The notes under the pieces are model-generated. The model was not told where the DNA came from. It worked only from the letters and a program-made list of their open reading frames with translations, and did not search any database. From CAIOJG01 sp964477455 (GTDB taxonomy: Bacteria > Patescibacteriota > Patescibacteriia > Magasanikbacterales > GWA2-37-8), in assembly GCA_964477455.1 (NCBI GenBank), contig CAYZHG010000042.1, positions 1 through 14,880 on the forward strand: DNA of 14,880 bases. Reading direction: 5' to 3'. Below, piece by piece: positions 12,155-14,880 of this stretch (the stretch's first letter is position 1; each line of letters opens with the position of its first letter). A program made the position numbers and the translations under genes.

Positions 12155-14880
12155 ATGACATTTTTTAGCAAATTGTTTGGTGATCCAAATGCTAAGGCGG
12201 TAAAAGAAATAATGCCATTGGTTGAAAAAATCAATTCTTTGGAAGTGGAGATGGAAAAATTATCTTTGGATCAATTAAAAAATAAAACTATCGAATTTAA
12301 AGAACGTCTAGCTAAAGGCGAAACTTTAAATGATCTATTGCCAGAAGCTTTCGCAGTTGTTCGCGAAACTTCTAAGCGTGTTACGGGCATGCGTCATTTT
12401 GATGTTCAACTTATTGGTGGAATCACTTTACATCGAGGACAAATTTCGGAGATGCGTACGGGTGAAGGAAAAACTTTAGTTGCCACATTGCCAGTTTATT
12501 TAAATGCGCTGGCAGGAAAAGGTGTTCATTTGGTAACGGTGAATGATTATTTAGCAAAACGTGATGCGGTTTGGATGAGTCAAATTTACGATGCACTTGG
12601 TTTAAGTGTGGGTATTATTCAACAGCAACTTGTTTCCTATAAATATAATCCAAACAAATTAAAAATTCTTGATGAGAATGGTCAGGATGCGATGGCCGAA
12701 GGCGGATCTGTCGACAAAGAGCGCGATGCTAAAGGCGCATACAAAGTTGAATATGAATATTTAGAAACTTGCAGTCGCAAAGAAGCTTACGCTTGCGATA
12801 TTACTTACGGTACCAACAATGAGTTTGGTTTTGATTATTTGCGTGACAACATGGTGACCAGTTTGGAAGAAATGTCTCAACGTGCATTTTATTTTGCCAT
12901 CGTCGATGAAGTTGATTCGATTTTAATCGATGAAGCGCGCACTCCTTTGATTATTTCTGCTCCGGCCGAAGAGGCGGCCGATATGTATTATAAATTTGCC
13001 GATATTGTGGCTCGCATGGAAATCGATGTTGATTATAATGTCGATGAAAAAATGCGTGCGTCTACTTTGACCGATGCTGGTTTGCAAAAAGTCGAAAAAG
13101 CTTTGAATGTAGAAAATATTTATGCCGAAGGCGGGATGACGATGGTTCATCATATAGAACAAGCTTTGCGCGCACGGGCATTGTTCAAGCGTGACCGTGA
13201 TTACGTTGTGGATAATGGCGAAGTGATTATCGTTGATGAATTTACTGGTCGTAAAATGCCAGGTCGTCGTTATAGTGAAGGTTTGCATCAGGCAATTGAA
13301 GCTCAAGAACACGTCAAAATTCAGCGTGAAAGTCAGACGATGGCTACCATTACATTCCAAAACTATTTCCGTTTGTATGAGAAGTTGGCTGGTATGACTG
13401 GTACTGCGGTGACGGAGGCGGAAGAATTTGCCAAGATTTACAAATTGGAAGTAGTAGTAATCCCAACTAATAAAAATAATTTACGCACTGATCATCCAGA
13501 TAGAATTTACAAAACTGAACAATCAAAATATCAGGCAATCGCTTTGACCGTCAAAGAATTGCAGAAAAAAGGACAGCCAGTTTTGATCGGTACTATTTCG
13601 GTAGAAAAAAATGAAGAGCTGAGTTTGTACTTGGAGCGCGAAGGTATTAAACACGAAATTTTAAATGCTAAAAACCACGAACGTGAAGGTGAAATTATCG
13701 CTCAAGCGGGACGGGCTGGCGCGGTAACTTTGGCTACCAATATGGCTGGTCGTGGTGTGGATATCATCTTGGGTGGTAACCCGCCAGACAAAGAAGAAAG
13801 TGAAAAAGTCCGCAACGCGGGTGGTTTGTTTGTTATCGGCACGGAACGTCACGAAAGTCGTCGTATTGATAATCAGCTTCGCGGTCGTGCGGCTCGTCAG
13901 GGTGATTCTGGTGAAACGCAATTTTATTTATCAACTCAAGACGATTTGATGCGTATTTTTGCTGGAGACAGAATCCGTAGTGTGATGGAAACATTGCGTG
14001 TGCCAGATGATATGCCAATAGAACAAAAATCTATTACTCGTATTATTGAAAGTGCTCAGAAAAAAGTAGAAGGTTTTCATTTTGATTCTCGTAAACACTT
14101 ACTTGAATACGATGATGTGTTAAATCGTCATCGTGAAGTAGTATATGGAAAGCGTCGTCAGATTTTGGAAACATTCAATAAGCAAAAAAATAATCAATTG
14201 CCGGAAGGCGAAAAAACTTTGCAGACTTTGGTTTTGGATATGATTGAAGCGGAAATCGAACAAGTTATTTCTTTTCATACCAATGCGGAAGACAAGAATG
14301 ATTGGAATATGAAAGAAATTTCAGAAGTTGTTTCGACAATTTATCCAATCACTGAAGAAGAAAAAAATAAGATATTAAATTTTGGTGAACATGGCGATCA
14401 AAAATTGGAAGCAGTTACTGAACGCACACACATTATTGAATTTTTAACTGAATTGGCCAAAGAAAAGTATCAAAAATTATTAGTGGAAGCCATCGGAAAC
14501 AAAGATATACAGATTGAAATGGAAAAACAGATAATGTTGCGTTCTATGGATCTGTTGTGGATTGATCATTTAGTTGCTGTCGATTATTTGCGCACTGGTA
14601 TTGGTTTGCGTGGATATGGTCAGCGTGATCCATTGGTGGAATACAAAAAAGAAACTTACACGATGTTCAATGAATTGCTTTCCGCAATGCAACACGAAGT
14701 AGTGTATTCTATTTTTAAAGTGAGCGTAGGTTTACAACCAGCTCCAGCGTTGATGCAAAGAAAAAATTTAAAATACAGCGGACCAGAAGGTGAAGTGGTA
14801 GATATAAATACTAAAGTAAAAAATGAAGAAGGTGATAAAGTGGGAAGAAATGATTTGTGTCCGTGCGGAAGTGGAAAGAA
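12155..14880 (+). CDS. secA: SecA preprotein translocase ATPase, 3' end cut by window edge
   Basis: Motor ATPase that drives unfolded preproteins through SecYEG. The frame is open from ATG 12155 (MTFFSKLFGD, a usual SecA beginning) to the window end, 908 full codons. Walker A MRTGEGKT is at 100-107, DEVD at 251-254, GRGVDI at 532-537 and the arginine-finger motif LRGRAARQGD at 575-584 (usually RSGRQGD; the Arg residues are kept). The helical-scaffold part has WIDHL and LRTGIGLRGYGQRDPLVEYKKE. The last codons give the zinc-binding SEC-C start NDLCPCGSGKK, with C902 and C904, so only a few residues are missing. About 45 extra residues sit between the Walker A region and AYACDITYGTNNE (roughly 159-207), an insertion relative to E. 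coli SecA. A weak GAGA precedes the ATG. Confidence 0.98.
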   Translation, partial: MTFFSKLFGDPNAKAVKEIMPLVEKINSLEVEMEKLSLDQLKNKTIEFKERLAKGETLNDLLPEAFAVVRETSKRVTGMRHFDVQLIGGITLHRGQISEMRTGEGKTLVATLPVYLNALAGKGVHLVTVNDYLAKRDAVWMSQIYDALGLSVGIIQQQLVSYKYNPNKLKILDENGQDAMAEGGSVDKERDAKGAYKVEYEYLETCSRKEAYACDITYGTNNEFGFDYLRDNMVTSLEEMSQRAFYFAIVDEVDSILIDEARTPLIISAPAEEAADMYYKFADIVARMEIDVDYNVDEKMRASTLTDAGLQKVEKALNVENIYAEGGMTMVHHIEQALRARALFKRDRDYVVDNGEVIIVDEFTGRKMPGRRYSEGLHQAIEAQEHVKIQRESQTMATITFQNYFRLYEKLAGMTGTAVTEAEEFAKIYKLEVVVIPTNKNNLRTDHPDRIYKTEQSKYQAIALTVKELQKKGQPVLIGTISVEKNEELSLYLEREGIKHEILNAKNHEREGEIIAQAGRAGAVTLATNMAGRGVDIILGGNPPDKEESEKVRNAGGLFVIGTERHESRRIDNQLRGRAARQGDSGETQFYLSTQDDLMRIFAGDRIRSVMETLRVPDDMPIEQKSITRIIESAQKKVEGFHFDSRKHLLEYDDVLNRHREVVYGKRRQILETFNKQKNNQLPEGEKTLQTLVLDMIEAEIEQVISFHTNAEDKNDWNMKEISEVVSTIYPITEEEKNKILNFGEHGDQKLEAVTERTHIIEFLTELAKEKYQKLLVEAIGNKDIQIEMEKQIMLRSMDLLWIDHLVAVDYLRTGIGLRGYGQRDPLVEYKKETYTMFNELLSAMQHEVVYSIFKVSVGLQPAPALMQRKNLKYSGPEGEVVDINTKVKNEEGDKVGRNDLCPCGSGK

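Noticed and set aside
12923..13360. Minus-strand open frame of 145 codons inside secA
   Set aside because: It is antisense to a fully conserved SecA region and has no recognisable domain or start signal; the same holds for the minus-strand frames inside copA (2925-3323, 4028-4475, 4677-4949).
1..14880. TGA recoding as in some Patescibacteria lineages (Gly in Gracilibacteria/Absconditabacteria)
   Set aside because: TGA ends the sigma-factor and ATPase genes at the expected C-termini and no in-frame TGA occurs inside conserved genes.
1..14880. CRISPR array, tRNA/rRNA genes, insertion sequences or prophage genes
   Set aside because: No regularly spaced repeats, no cloverleaf or rRNA-like segments and no transposase or integrase frames were seen; intergenic space is too small for most of them.

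Overview
The window looks like a chromosomal segment of a low-GC bacterium (roughly 35-40% GC by eye) using the standard code: TGA is a real stop at 6881 and 10303 and TGG encodes Trp. Short intergenic gaps, start codons almost without Shine-Dalgarno sequences, lysine-rich proteins, a SecA with an insertion in its first nucleotide-binding domain, and an ECF sigma factor next to a three-span membrane protein together suggest a member of the Patescibacteria (Candidate Phyla Radiation). That placement is inference from recognised protein styles, not from a marker alignment.

Layout, all genes on the + strand. (1) 2-586: 3' part of an RNase Z-like metallo-beta-lactamase-fold hydrolase, closed by an intrinsic terminator. 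(2) 637-6263: a copper-homeostasis operon with its own promoter and a CsoR-type operator, ending in a terminator. It encodes CsoR, an unusual fusion (HMA domain, SafE/DsbD-like membrane domain, two cupredoxin modules), a 68-residue HMA protein, and a 1099-residue CopA-type Cu+ ATPase carrying an extra C-terminal membrane segment and an unidentified domain. (3) 6287-12136: an apparent second operon with an ECF sigma factor, an overlapping three-span membrane protein ending in a DUF5666-like beta domain (probable sigma partner), a HlyD/MacA-like adaptor with a very long helical insert, a MacB-type ATPase and permease, and a small membrane-anchored Gly-rich DUF5666-like protein. (4) 12155 to the end: secA, missing only its last residues.

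How they work together: in the copper operon, CsoR would release the promoter on binding Cu(I); HMA domains and cupredoxin modules would pass the metal on, and CopA would export it. In the second operon, the sigma factor and membrane partner probably sense an envelope condition and control the tripartite-like efflux pump encoded downstream. SecA is the housekeeping preprotein translocase motor.

The most interesting content is the domain architecture of the copper operon and the sigma/efflux/DUF5666 module. I saw no tRNA, rRNA, CRISPR array, insertion sequence or phage gene.
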